NCBI GenBank assembly: GCA_944385945.1
Contig: CALWZD010000062.1
Coordinates: 1-39,760 of the forward strand
From: an uncultured Anaerofilum sp.
GTDB lineage: Bacteria > Bacillota > Clostridia > Oscillospirales > Ruminococcaceae
Direction: 5' to 3'
Length of the DNA stretch: 39,760 nt
The position numbers and the translations under genes are program-made. Below are positions 6,452-12,928 of this stretch, in pieces. The notes beneath the pieces were generated by a model. It was not told the origin of the DNA. It searched no databases and saw only the letters and a list, made by a program, of their open reading frames with translations. How positions within the stretch are numbered: position 1 is the first letter of the stretch; every line of letters begins with the position of its first letter.

Positions 6452-7816
6452 CTATACCTCCGCTTGCTCGGCTTCGTTGCAGGCAAAGTGGCTGGCAGGC
6501 AAGCGGTGCATGGTGACGAAAAAGGCGATGACAAGTGGCAGTGCGCTTCCGTACCACGCAGAAACGTTGCTGACACAAGCCCCCGCAAAGCCCAGCGGAG
6601 GGATCAAAAGTGCAGTACAAACACAGCGCATGATCAACTCCATCACGCCGGCAAAGGTCGGCACAAAGCTTTGTCCAAGCCCTTGCAGGGTGTAGCGGAA
6701 AATCAGCAGCAAAGCCAACGCCCACAGCGAAAGCCCCATAATGCGCAGATAAGTGAAAGAAAGTGCGATGGCTTCGGGTTGTTCGCCCACAAACAGTGCG
6801 CTGAGCTGTCTGCCAAACAACAGGAAGATGACACACATAAAGAATGCCCAAGCAAGTGCCATAGCACCTGCTTGCAGCACCCCTTTTTTGATGCGGTGAA
6901 TTTTACCTGCACCGTAGTTTTGCGCTACAAAGGTACTGGTGGCTACCCCAAAGCTGAACAGTGGCATCGTACCCAGGGTTTCGAGCTTCGCAGCAGCGGT
7001 AAAAGCACCGACAGCCGTGCTGCCCAATCCGTTCAAGCCGTATTGCAGCGTCAAGCTGCCGATGGCGATGATGGAAGATTGAAAGCCGATGGGAAGCCCC
7101 ATATTCAAATGGTCAGAAACATCTTTCCGTGTGACTTTCCAATCCTGCGAACGCAAACGCAGCGCAGGAAATTTCTTTAGAATGTATATCACACAGGCAA
7201 CACCGGAAAAAAGCTGCGCTGTTACAGTCGCCACACCGGCGCCGGCAACGCCCAAAGGCGTGTACAGAATCAGCACAATATCCAAAACCACGTTCATCAA
7301 ACAGGCAACCACCAAAAAAATCAGCGGCGTTTTTGCATCGCCCAATGCCCGCAACGAGTTGGAAAGAATGTTGAACAGCATCGTCGCCGGAATGCCTGCA
7401 AATACCACCACCAGATAGCGGTAGGCATCGTCGATGATTTCGGGGGGAGTCTGCAAAAATTCCAGCAGCCAACGAGTGCCGATCACACTGAAGATGGTCA
7501 CCACCACAGCCAGCCCACCGCCCAAAAGCAAACTGGAAGCAAAACTGCGGCGAACGCCTTCTTCATCCTGCGCACCAAAACGCTGTGCGGTAATGATTGA
7601 AAATCCGGCTGCAAGGCCTTGCGTAAAGCCAATGATGAAAAACATCAAACTACCGGTAGACCCGACCGCTGCCAAAGCGTCTACTCCCATAATGCGCCCT
7701 ACAATAAAGGTATCTGCCATGTTGTACAGCTGCTGAAACAAATTGCCGATCAGCAAAGGTACGGTAAACAAAAAAATTAGCTTTGCGGCAGAGCCGCTGG
7801 TCATGGATTTTACCAA
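6452..7816 (-). CDS. MATE family multidrug/toxic compound exporter
   Basis: The protein of about 454 residues has twelve hydrophobic segments in two homologous halves of the MatE type. The first half contains the family segments IPLLIGNLFQQLYNMADTFIVG-like (here VPLLIGNLFQQLYNMAD), ALAAVGSTGSLMFFI and GFSIITAQRFGA; the second starts near GLPIGFQSSIIAIGSLTLQ and includes FVAQNYGAGK. It is of the NorM/DinF-like MATE group and should export cationic compounds by Na+ or H+ antiport at the cytoplasmic membrane. I prefer the TTG at 7816 (eight bases after AGGTGG) over the in-frame GTG at 7828, which overlaps that same ribosome site. Single gene with its own promoter and terminator. Substrate unknown. 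Confidence 0.9.
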   Translation of the reverse strand: MVKSMTSGSAAKLIFLFTVPLLIGNLFQQLYNMADTFIVGRIMGVDALAAVGSTGSLMFFIIGFTQGLAAGFSIITAQRFGAQDEEGVRRSFASSLLLGGGLAVVVTIFSVIGTRWLLEFLQTPPEIIDDAYRYLVVVFAGIPATMLFNILSNSLRALGDAKTPLIFLVVACLMNVVLDIVLILYTPLGVAGAGVATVTAQLFSGVACVIYILKKFPALRLRSQDWKVTRKDVSDHLNMGLPIGFQSSIIAIGSLTLQYGLNGLGSTAVGAFTAAAKLETLGTMPLFSFGVATSTFVAQNYGAGKIHRIKKGVLQAGAMALAWAFFMCVIFLLFGRQLSALFVGEQPEAIALSFTYLRIMGLSLWALALLLIFRYTLQGLGQSFVPTFAGVMELIMRCVCTALLIPPLGFAGACVSNVSAWYGSALPLVIAFFVTMHRLPASHFACNEAEQAEV

Positions 7817-7848
7817 ATCAAATTCCACCTTTCGGCTGCATTTTCAAT

Positions 7849-7877
7849 ATCATAGCAATCATATCACAAATTTGCAA
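7849..7877 (-). promoter_or_regulatory. Promoter of the MATE gene
   Basis: On the minus strand TTGCAA and TATGAT are separated by 17 bases, ending 33 bases before the chosen TTG start. It lies just after the stop of the DUF3810 gene. No terminator is visible between the two genes, so read-through is also possible. Confidence 0.6.
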
Positions 7878-7898
7878 AAACACAATAGAAAAATCATA

Positions 7899-9002
7899 TC
7901 AAATCACTTGGTCCCGATAATATTGCACCAGCAAATTGACACAAGCACCATAGCTTTGCATCCCCCGTTCTTCTCCGTGGCTTTGCAAAAAACCTTCATA
8001 CACACCACCGGCAGCATCCGAAACAGGAGATTCGTATTTTGCCCAAAATGCGTTGTTGTCCTCTAAATCGGTCAGAACCAGTTCATTTAAGCCCGAAGAA
8101 ATCGTTTGCCACGCCTCACGGTCAGCGTTGAACAAAGCGTTGGACAGATGGATATATCCCATCAGGTAAGCGGAATACCGAAAAACTTCGCTCCCCTGCG
8201 ACAGACAGGCTGCAACAGCGGTAAAATTTGCCTCGTCCTCGAATACGACCCCACGCTGATGTGCCAGTTCGTGGGCGATAGTGACCGGAATCAGACAGGC
8301 GGGTGAATGAATGTTGACGTTTGCCTCACCCGTAAACGGAAAATAAAACCCTGTAAAGCCCAATCGACTCATAAGCGCACTGTACAGCATCGGTTTTGCC
8401 CGTCGTACAGGTGCATTCAATGCAGGAAATTCCTGCGAAAGAGAATCGTAAAGGGCGTCAGTTTGGGAAAACAAGGAAGTTACATCCTCGGCAAACAGTC
8501 CGTTTTCATCTCGCACGACCAAAGCCGCACTCTCGTTTGCGCCTTTTGCAAACCATGCGGTCACGGCGGTAAGGTCTTCCAACGAGATCGGCTGCGAAAT
8601 CAAGGTAGTCGGGTCGTTATAAAATGCAGGGCTTCGATACCCTACCCCCCACAAAGCGGTATACCCGCTGGAAATAAACAGCCCAACACAAAACAGACAT
8701 CCAAGCCTTATAAGCAGTGAGCGTTTCCAGCCCGCTTTACGCAAAACCAACAGCCGTACCAGCAACACGACAAATATCAACAAGCCAAGAATGGCGAGCG
8801 TCCAACACAGTTCTGCCACCGAAAAAGGCACCCATGCACAGATACCGGCACAAAAACGCCCCCAGCCAAGCGAAACGGTGTGCAGCCAAGTCTGCATAAA
8901 TGCAGCATTGTTTTGAAAAATCGTATATAACAGCAAAGCGACTGTACCTACAATTCCAAGCAGCCCACACAAAACAGTGAAAATAAACGACGATCGCTTC
9001 AT
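7899..9002 (-). CDS. DUF3810 family membrane zinc metallopeptidase
   Basis: The 367-residue protein has three hydrophobic segments near the N-terminus (about 6-28, 62-86, 98-118) followed by a large domain with the zinc-protease motif HELAH (244-248) in the stretch VTIAHELAHQRGVVFEDEANF; Glu257 is a probable third zinc ligand. The pattern fits DUF3810 (PF12725), a family of membrane-bound gluzincin-like proteins with no established substrate. The ATG at 9002 follows a GAGGTG ribosome site; an upstream in-frame start would run through the palindrome and promoter at 9070-9101. The gene diverges from the DUF1836 gene, from overlapping promoters. A possible role in processing of envelope proteins is a guess; the metallopeptidase call rests on the motif. 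Confidence 0.85.
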   Translation of the reverse strand: MKRSSFIFTVLCGLLGIVGTVALLLYTIFQNNAAFMQTWLHTVSLGWGRFCAGICAWVPFSVAELCWTLAILGLLIFVVLLVRLLVLRKAGWKRSLLIRLGCLFCVGLFISSGYTALWGVGYRSPAFYNDPTTLISQPISLEDLTAVTAWFAKGANESAALVVRDENGLFAEDVTSLFSQTDALYDSLSQEFPALNAPVRRAKPMLYSALMSRLGFTGFYFPFTGEANVNIHSPACLIPVTIAHELAHQRGVVFEDEANFTAVAACLSQGSEVFRYSAYLMGYIHLSNALFNADREAWQTISSGLNELVLTDLEDNNAFWAKYESPVSDAAGGVYEGFLQSHGEERGMQSYGACVNLLVQYYRDQVI

Positions 9003-9069
9003 AAAACACCTCATAATCGCTGCTATCTTTTTCAGTTGCCCCATAAGGGGCGAGAAAAAGAGTAATTTC

Positions 9070-9090
9070 AATAGCGGTATAACCGCTATT
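9070..9090. promoter_or_regulatory. 21-bp palindrome at the DUF3810 start site (candidate operator)
   Basis: AATAGCGGT (9070-9078) and ACCGCTATT (9082-9090) are perfect inverted 9-mers around ATA. The site begins six bases after the -10 box of the DUF3810 promoter, so it covers the expected transcription start. Size and position fit a repressor operator; a 5'-end RNA hairpin is the alternative. The DUF1836 protein encoded divergently is an obvious candidate binder. Confidence 0.55.
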
Positions 9091-9095
9091 TGGCT

Positions 9096-9125
9096 ATTAT
9101 ACCATACCCGTCACTGCTTTGACAG
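9096..9125 (-). promoter_or_regulatory. Promoter of the DUF3810 gene
   Basis: On the minus strand CTGTCA, 18 bases, then TATAAT preceded by TGG (extended -10). Its -35 hexamer shares bases with the -35 hexamer of the divergent DUF1836 promoter. Confidence 0.7.
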
Positions 9126-9148
9126 AACCTGCTAAAATATAGTATCAT
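9119..9148 (+). promoter_or_regulatory. Promoter of the DUF1836 gene
   Basis: A perfect TTGACA (9119-9124) is followed after 18 bases by TATCAT (9143-9148), 33 bases before the start codon. It overlaps the opposite promoter at its -35 box, so polymerase binding at the two is likely to be mutually exclusive. Confidence 0.7.
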
Positions 9149-9181
9149 AAAGTTATCAATGAAAAACAAAGAGGGTGCAGT

Positions 9182-9727
9182 ATGCAGCAGCAAATGGAAA
9201 CAAAACTTTTGCAGTGGGCAGAGCAAACAGAACGCTTTCGTCTGCCACGTTGGAATGAATTGCCCGAACTGGAACTGTATATGGACCAAGTGGTCGTTTT
9301 GATGGAAAAGAGTTTGGCAGGGCTGTTTTGCGATAAAAAAAGCGTTATCACCCCTGCAATGGTCAACAATTACGTAAAACTTCGCCTGATGCCCAAACCC
9401 ATCAAGAAAAAATACAGCCGACGGCATTTGGCATATCTGATCGTAATCACTTTATTAAAAGAGCTGTTCCCCATTGCTGAAATTCAGGTAGCCATCCAGA
9501 TGCAAACCTTGCAGGAAGGCAGCGGAGAAGCAGCATATAATTTGTTTTGCATGGAAATCGAAAATGCGCTGGCTACCGCAATGGCAGAAATGCAGGGCAA
9601 ACCACAGCCACAAAGTAACCCTGCACAGCCGGGCAATCGGTTGCTGCGAATGGCAGCAAGAGCATTTGCCTGTCGCATCGCAGCGACCCATGAAGTAATT
9701 TTGCATCGAGAAACCATGCAAAATTAA
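9182..9727 (+). CDS. DUF1836 domain-containing protein (MerR-like HTH, putative regulator)
   Basis: The 181-residue cytoplasmic protein shows the DUF1836 (PF08876) signature: LPRWNELPELELYMDQVV (20-37), SVITPAMVNNYVKLRLMPKP (54-73) and KKKYSRRHLAYLIVITLLKELFPIAEIQ (74-101). The order of a helix, VNNYVK, a wing-like MPKP and YSRRHL is that of a MerR-like winged helix, so DNA binding is plausible; the family has no assigned target. The C-terminal 60 residues are helical with a Pro/Gln-rich linker (PQPQSNPAQPGN). The ATG is preceded by AGAGGG. It is transcribed divergently from the DUF3810 peptidase gene, next to a 21-bp palindrome, a layout common for a local regulator and its target. No terminator lies right at the stop; the nearest is at 9856. 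Confidence 0.82.
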   Translation: MQQQMETKLLQWAEQTERFRLPRWNELPELELYMDQVVVLMEKSLAGLFCDKKSVITPAMVNNYVKLRLMPKPIKKKYSRRHLAYLIVITLLKELFPIAEIQVAIQMQTLQEGSGEAAYNLFCMEIENALATAMAEMQGKPQPQSNPAQPGNRLLRMAARAFACRIAATHEVILHRETMQN

Positions 9728-9855
9728 GAATGATAAGATGTCAACAAACGCAAAAAAGCAACAGCCTATGCACACCCCACGCATTACAGAGCGCAATGCG
9801 CAAAAATGCTTTGGGCTGTTCACCGACTGTTGTTGTCAGCATCCCTCAATTATCA

Positions 9856-9887
9856 GCAAAGGGCAGGTCGAATGACCTGCCCTTTGC
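9856..9887. terminator. Bidirectional terminator between DUF1836 and FAD oxidoreductase genes
   Basis: A perfect 14-bp stem (9856-9869 with 9874-9887, GCAAAGGGCAGGTC and its complement) closes a GAAT loop. It lies between two convergent genes. The 128 bases from 9728 to 9855 contain no gene I can support. Confidence 0.8.
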
Positions 9888-9892
9888 AGTTG

Positions 9893-9955
9893 AAAGTTTT
9901 CGTCCACCTTTTTCAAAAGGTGGGGTTTTCGTTTCCCTTTTTTCAAAAGGGAACT
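9893..9955 (-). repeat. Tandem-hairpin 3'-UTR element, copy B
   Basis: It contains two hairpins (9904-9912/9915-9923 and 9933-9941/9945-9953), placed directly after the stop codon of the FAD oxidoreductase gene and before a terminator, as in copy A at 67-132. The first hairpin is identical in both copies. In the second hairpin, GCC/GGC of copy A is CCC/GGG here, a compensated change that keeps the stem. Confidence 0.7.
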
Positions 9956-9956
9956 A

Positions 9957-11366
9957 TTACAACTCAGCCGCAAGCCGACGCCCCATCAGAACGCCCATCA
10001 CGCTTGCCATCATCAGCCCACGTGTCCAGCCGGACGAGTCGCCCAAACAGGCAAGGTCGGGCAGACTGGTGTGGAAGGTGCTGTCCATTTGAATACGGTT
10101 GGAGTAAAATTTCAGCTCGGGCGAATACAGCAGCGTTTCCGCAGAAGCAAAACCGGGAACGACCTGATCCATCGCCTGAATAAAATTGATGATATTCGTC
10201 ATGGTGCGGTAGGGCATCGCCGAGGTGATGTCGCCAGCCACTGCGTCCGGCAGAGTGGGGCGCAGATTGCTGCGGCTCAATTCCTCCTGCCAAGTGCGCT
10301 TACCGTCCAGAATATCCCCGTATCGCTGTACCAAAATATGTCCTGCACCCAGCATATTGGTCAGTTCGCCGACCTTTTGCGCATAGTCGATGGGGCGGTC
10401 GAAGGGGATGCGGAAATGGTGGGTACACAAAATCGACAGGTTGGTATTGTTCGACTTCTTTTCTTTATAAGAATGTCCGTTTACCACTGCCAAATCGTCG
10501 TCGTAGTTTTCCTGACTTACAAAACCGCCCGGATTTTGGCAGAAAGTACGCACTTTATTTTTAAAAGGAGCAGGATACCCGATGAGCTTGGATTCGTACA
10601 ACACTTCGTTGACTTCTTCCATAATTTCATTTCGCACTTCGACCCGTACGCCGATGTCAACGTTGCCGGGGGTGCGCTCTACCCCGTGTTTACGGCACAG
10701 ATCTTCCAGCCAGCCTGCACCACGGCGACCGGCAGCAATTACGGTCTGCTTTGCCCGAATCTCCATGCGGTCTTTCTCGGGCTTACCCGAAGCGTGTACC
10801 ACAACGCCGGCACAGCGTCCGTTTTCTACCAAAAAGTCTTCGCAGTCGGTGCCAAACAGCAGTTGGACGCCGTTCTTTTCCAAATCTTGCTGGATGGCGT
10901 AGTAGATCTCCTGCGCTTTTTCGGTTCCGAGGTGACGGATCGGACAATCCACCAGTTTCAATCCCGCTTGGATCGCACGTTTGCGAATTTTCTTTACTTC
11001 TTCGGGATGCCCGATACCTTCGATTTTGGTATCGGCACCAAATTCCAGATAGATGCTGTCGGTATAGTCGATCATTTCCTGTGCAAAATCTGCCCCGATC
11101 AGTTCGGGCAGTTCGCCACCAACTTCGTAGCTAAGGCTGAGTTTTCCGTCTGAAAAAGCACCTGCACCCGAAAATCCGGTGGTGATATGGCAGCAGGGTT
11201 TGCAGTTCACACAATACCCCACCTCATGCTTTGGACAACGCCGTTTTTGTACAGGCTGCCCTTTTTCCACCAAAACGATGGAACGGGTATTTCCCTTGCG
11301 CACCAATTCGAGGGCAGTAAAAATTCCGGCAGGGCCGGCACCAACGATTACAACATCACATTGCAT
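9957..11366 (-). CDS. NAD(P)/FAD-dependent oxidoreductase (COG2509-type)
   Basis: The 469-residue protein begins with an FAD-binding Rossmann motif (VVIVGAGPAG, 5-14, with acidic Glu34 ending the second strand). A Cys-rich stretch RRCPKHEVGYCVNCKPCC (42-59; Cys44, 52, 55, 58, 59) is followed by FSGAGAFSDGKLSLS. A second conserved FAD contact lies at the C-terminus (CLGDSSGWTRGLMMASVMG). This is the pattern of the COG2509 'FAD-dependent dehydrogenase' family found across Firmicutes, whose reaction is not known. It has no signal peptide. The ATG at 11366 has AGGAGG nine bases upstream. The gene is monocistronic, with its own promoter, a guanine-class purine riboswitch in its leader (11422-11546) and terminators behind it, which suggests a link to purine metabolism. 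The Cys cluster could hold a metal or a redox disulfide; neither can be proven here. Confidence 0.88.
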   Translation of the reverse strand: MQCDVVIVGAGPAGIFTALELVRKGNTRSIVLVEKGQPVQKRRCPKHEVGYCVNCKPCCHITTGFSGAGAFSDGKLSLSYEVGGELPELIGADFAQEMIDYTDSIYLEFGADTKIEGIGHPEEVKKIRKRAIQAGLKLVDCPIRHLGTEKAQEIYYAIQQDLEKNGVQLLFGTDCEDFLVENGRCAGVVVHASGKPEKDRMEIRAKQTVIAAGRRGAGWLEDLCRKHGVERTPGNVDIGVRVEVRNEIMEEVNEVLYESKLIGYPAPFKNKVRTFCQNPGGFVSQENYDDDLAVVNGHSYKEKKSNNTNLSILCTHHFRIPFDRPIDYAQKVGELTNMLGAGHILVQRYGDILDGKRTWQEELSRSNLRPTLPDAVAGDITSAMPYRTMTNIINFIQAMDQVVPGFASAETLLYSPELKFYSNRIQMDSTFHTSLPDLACLGDSSGWTRGLMMASVMGVLMGRRLAAEL

Positions 11367-11421
11367 AAACCAAGTCCTCCTTTATTTCAGGCGAGATCTG
11401 TGACAAAACCATTTTGCCAAC

Positions 11422-11546
11422 AAAAAACGGCTGCCTGTATGCCGACAGGGTAAGGCTTTCCCTTGTGGGAAAGTCCAAACTCATAGTCGACTGTTAAGGC
11501 AGCCGGTAGAAACATTCATCCAGATCATGAATTTATACGAAGTCAA
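11422..11546 (-). ncRNA. Purine riboswitch (guanine class) with terminator platform
   Basis: Read on the minus strand, the aptamer (11546-11476) has every conserved purine-riboswitch part: TATAA in J1/2; P2 ATTCAT/ATGAAT with loop GATCTGG; J2/3 GTTTCTACC; P3 CGGCTG/CAGTCG with loop CCTTAA; and J3/1 ACTATG. The loop GG and CC pairs for the kissing contact are present. The C in GACTATG is the position that selects guanine or hypoxanthine (adenine switches have T). P1 is short, with G-T pairs. Downstream are a hairpin CTTTCCC-ACAA-GGGAAAG and GGCAGCCG followed by six T (11435-11422). That GGCAGCCG is complementary to CGGCTGCC inside P3/L3, so the terminator and the folded aptamer exclude each other. 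It lies upstream of the FAD oxidoreductase gene. Confidence 0.88.
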
Positions 11547-11559
11547 GACCCAAAGAGGT

Positions 11560-11588
11560 ATTATGCCACACACAAAACAAAAAAGCAA
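11560..11588 (-). promoter_or_regulatory. Promoter of the riboswitch and FAD oxidoreductase transcript
   Basis: On the minus strand TTGCTT, 17 bases, CATAAT, with TGG directly before the -10 (extended -10). It starts transcription a few bases before the aptamer. Confidence 0.65.
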
Positions 11589-11619
11589 GAAAATTTTTAA
11601 AATTTCACTTTTTCTTCAA

Positions 11620-11967
11620 TTACAATGCCAGAATCAGCTTGATAATGGCATCGTATTCGGCTTTTGCGTTTTGAAAAAGTGCGGGGATGCGGTCGGTGCT
11701 GCCGTTGCGTACAGCGGTCACCATTTCGGCACATGCCTGTGAAAGGGCAGAAAAACCAAAGTTGGAGGCAACCTCTTTCAGGGTATGTGCAGCAGTTTCA
11801 ACAGCAGCATAATCGTTCGTACTTACCGCTGTTTCCAGTTCTGACCAAGAGGGATCGGAGGGAAACCGCCGAAGAAACTTTTCAAAAATCAAGCTGTTGC
11901 CTGCAAAGCGTGCCATTACCGCTGCTTCGTCGATGTTCAACGCAGTGAAAAAATGGGACGAGATCAT
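11620..11967 (-). CDS. Hpt (histidine phosphotransfer) domain protein
   Basis: The 115-residue protein is a single Hpt domain, an all-helical phosphate relay module. The phospho-acceptor motif is AAHTLKEVASNFGF (59-72) with His61 the expected site, followed by the usual Leu and a helix ending ACAEMVTAVRNG. There is no kinase or receiver domain in the same protein. It follows the carbohydrate-binding gene by 37 bases in the operon of histidine kinase and AraC-type regulator. An AGGAGG lies upstream but 12 bases from the ATG, a long spacing, and no better start exists, so translation may be weak. YesM-type kinases normally phosphorylate their regulator directly and do not need an Hpt protein, so its presence here is unusual. 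It could be a phosphate buffer or link to a hybrid kinase encoded elsewhere. Confidence 0.82.
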   Translation of the reverse strand: MISSHFFTALNIDEAAVMARFAGNSLIFEKFLRRFPSDPSWSELETAVSTNDYAAVETAAHTLKEVASNFGFSALSQACAEMVTAVRNGSTDRIPALFQNAKAEYDAIIKLILAL

Positions 11968-12004
11968 AAGTAAAAGCTGCCTCCTTTAAAAATCAATCAA
12001 AAAA

Positions 12005-12793
12005 TCATTTACTTTCGGTGCCCCACAGCTCCAGTTGGGTCAGGGCAGGAAAAGGCGAGGGGTCGTCGGGGCATTGGATCAGCTGATCCAATACGGCAAA
12101 GCGCACTTTGCGGGGCGAGATGGCTGTGCGCTGCGGGTAAGGCACTTTTTCAAAATGCAGCGTTTCGCTGGAACCGTCGTCAAAGCGGATGACACCGCTC
12201 TGCCACCAGTTGTCGTGGGGGAAATCGTTGCGCAGGGTAACGGCAACTTCGTCGATAACGACTTCACGCCCAAAATCAATGGTCAAAGCAGCGTTGGGGT
12301 CACGGTTGATGCCCCAGCTGGAATAAGGATATACACCGTGGTCGGTGTTGGCATAGATGCCGTCGATGGCGTTACGTGCTTCGAAGCTTGCTTCGCCACG
12401 GGTTTCTACGTTGGCACTGGCATGGGGGAACATCCCTTTGTTTGCGTGGCAGTCCAGCGGATTGAGTGCCAGATTGCGACGGGCAGAAGTTTCCTGCTCG
12501 GTTGCGATGCGTGCCCACAGCAGATGACGCTCGCCCATAAAAGCTTTGGGCGAATAGCAGATGCGACGCTCGGCAAAGGGAACAGGCAAAGTCATTTCCG
12601 CTTTCAAGAAGCCGTAGCTGGCAGGCAGGCTGTCCTCGAGCTGTGCTACCACAAAACCGGAACAGTCGCTGCTCAGGCAGAGAACGTCGCCGGGCTGATA
12701 GGCTGCTTTGTAGTCCAAAAATACACGATCCTCGCCAACAGCCTCGGCAAGAACGGTGCCTTGTGCGTTTACCACAGAAAGTTTCAGTTGCAT
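12005..12793 (-). CDS. Discoidin-like (F5/8 type C) carbohydrate-binding domain protein, no signal peptide
   Basis: The 262-residue protein has an N-terminal beta-rich region (1-100) and a C-terminal galactose-binding-like jelly roll of the F5/8C type (about 105-258). Signs of the latter are RRNLALNPLD, FEARNAIDGIYANTDHGVYPYSSWGINRDPNAALTIDFG in spaced segments, EVVIDEVAVTLRNDFPHDNWW, and the closing strand LTQLELWG. No signal peptide or membrane segment is seen, so it should be cytoplasmic, which is odd for a sugar-binding module. No catalytic domain is evident. It has its own strong promoter and AAGGAG site, and lies between the YesN-type regulator and the Hpt gene. A role in binding the imported sugar or modulating the regulator is inference; a sugar-processing protein lacking a recognisable active site is also possible. 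Confidence 0.7.
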   Translation of the reverse strand: MQLKLSVVNAQGTVLAEAVGEDRVFLDYKAAYQPGDVLCLSSDCSGFVVAQLEDSLPASYGFLKAEMTLPVPFAERRICYSPKAFMGERHLLWARIATEQETSARRNLALNPLDCHANKGMFPHASANVETRGEASFEARNAIDGIYANTDHGVYPYSSWGINRDPNAALTIDFGREVVIDEVAVTLRNDFPHDNWWQSGVIRFDDGSSETLHFEKVPYPQRTAISPRKVRFAVLDQLIQCPDDPSPFPALTQLELWGTESK

Positions 12794-12852
12794 AGGGAAA
12801 CTCCTTTTTTATAAATTTAGCCCAATAGAACGGTGCAGTACACCTTTTCCCC

Positions 12853-12881
12853 ATTATAGTCTCTTTTTCTTCGGTTGACAA
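12853..12881 (-). promoter_or_regulatory. Promoter of the carbohydrate-binding protein gene
   Basis: On the minus strand TTGTCA, 17 bases, then a perfect TATAAT, ending 59 bases before the start codon at 12793. It is one of the best promoter matches in the window. Confidence 0.75.
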
Positions 12882-12884
12882 GCA

Positions 12885-12915
12885 GTGCATTTTGACGAAT
12901 ATCTTCAAAATGCAC
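12885..12915. promoter_or_regulatory. 31-bp dyad upstream of the -35 box
   Basis: GTGCATTTTGA and its perfect complement TCAAAATGCAC (11 bp each) are separated by nine bases. The dyad ends three bases before the -35 box of the carbohydrate-binding gene and begins 13 bases after the response regulator stop. It could be an operator or activator site, or a terminator hairpin for the regulator gene, though no T-run follows. Confidence 0.5.
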
Positions 12916-12928
12916 CTTTTTTGCTGTT

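Noticed and set aside
9728-9855. A possible small gene between the DUF1836 gene and the terminator at 9856
   Set aside because: Short open frames exist but none has a ribosome site together with a plausible protein sequence.
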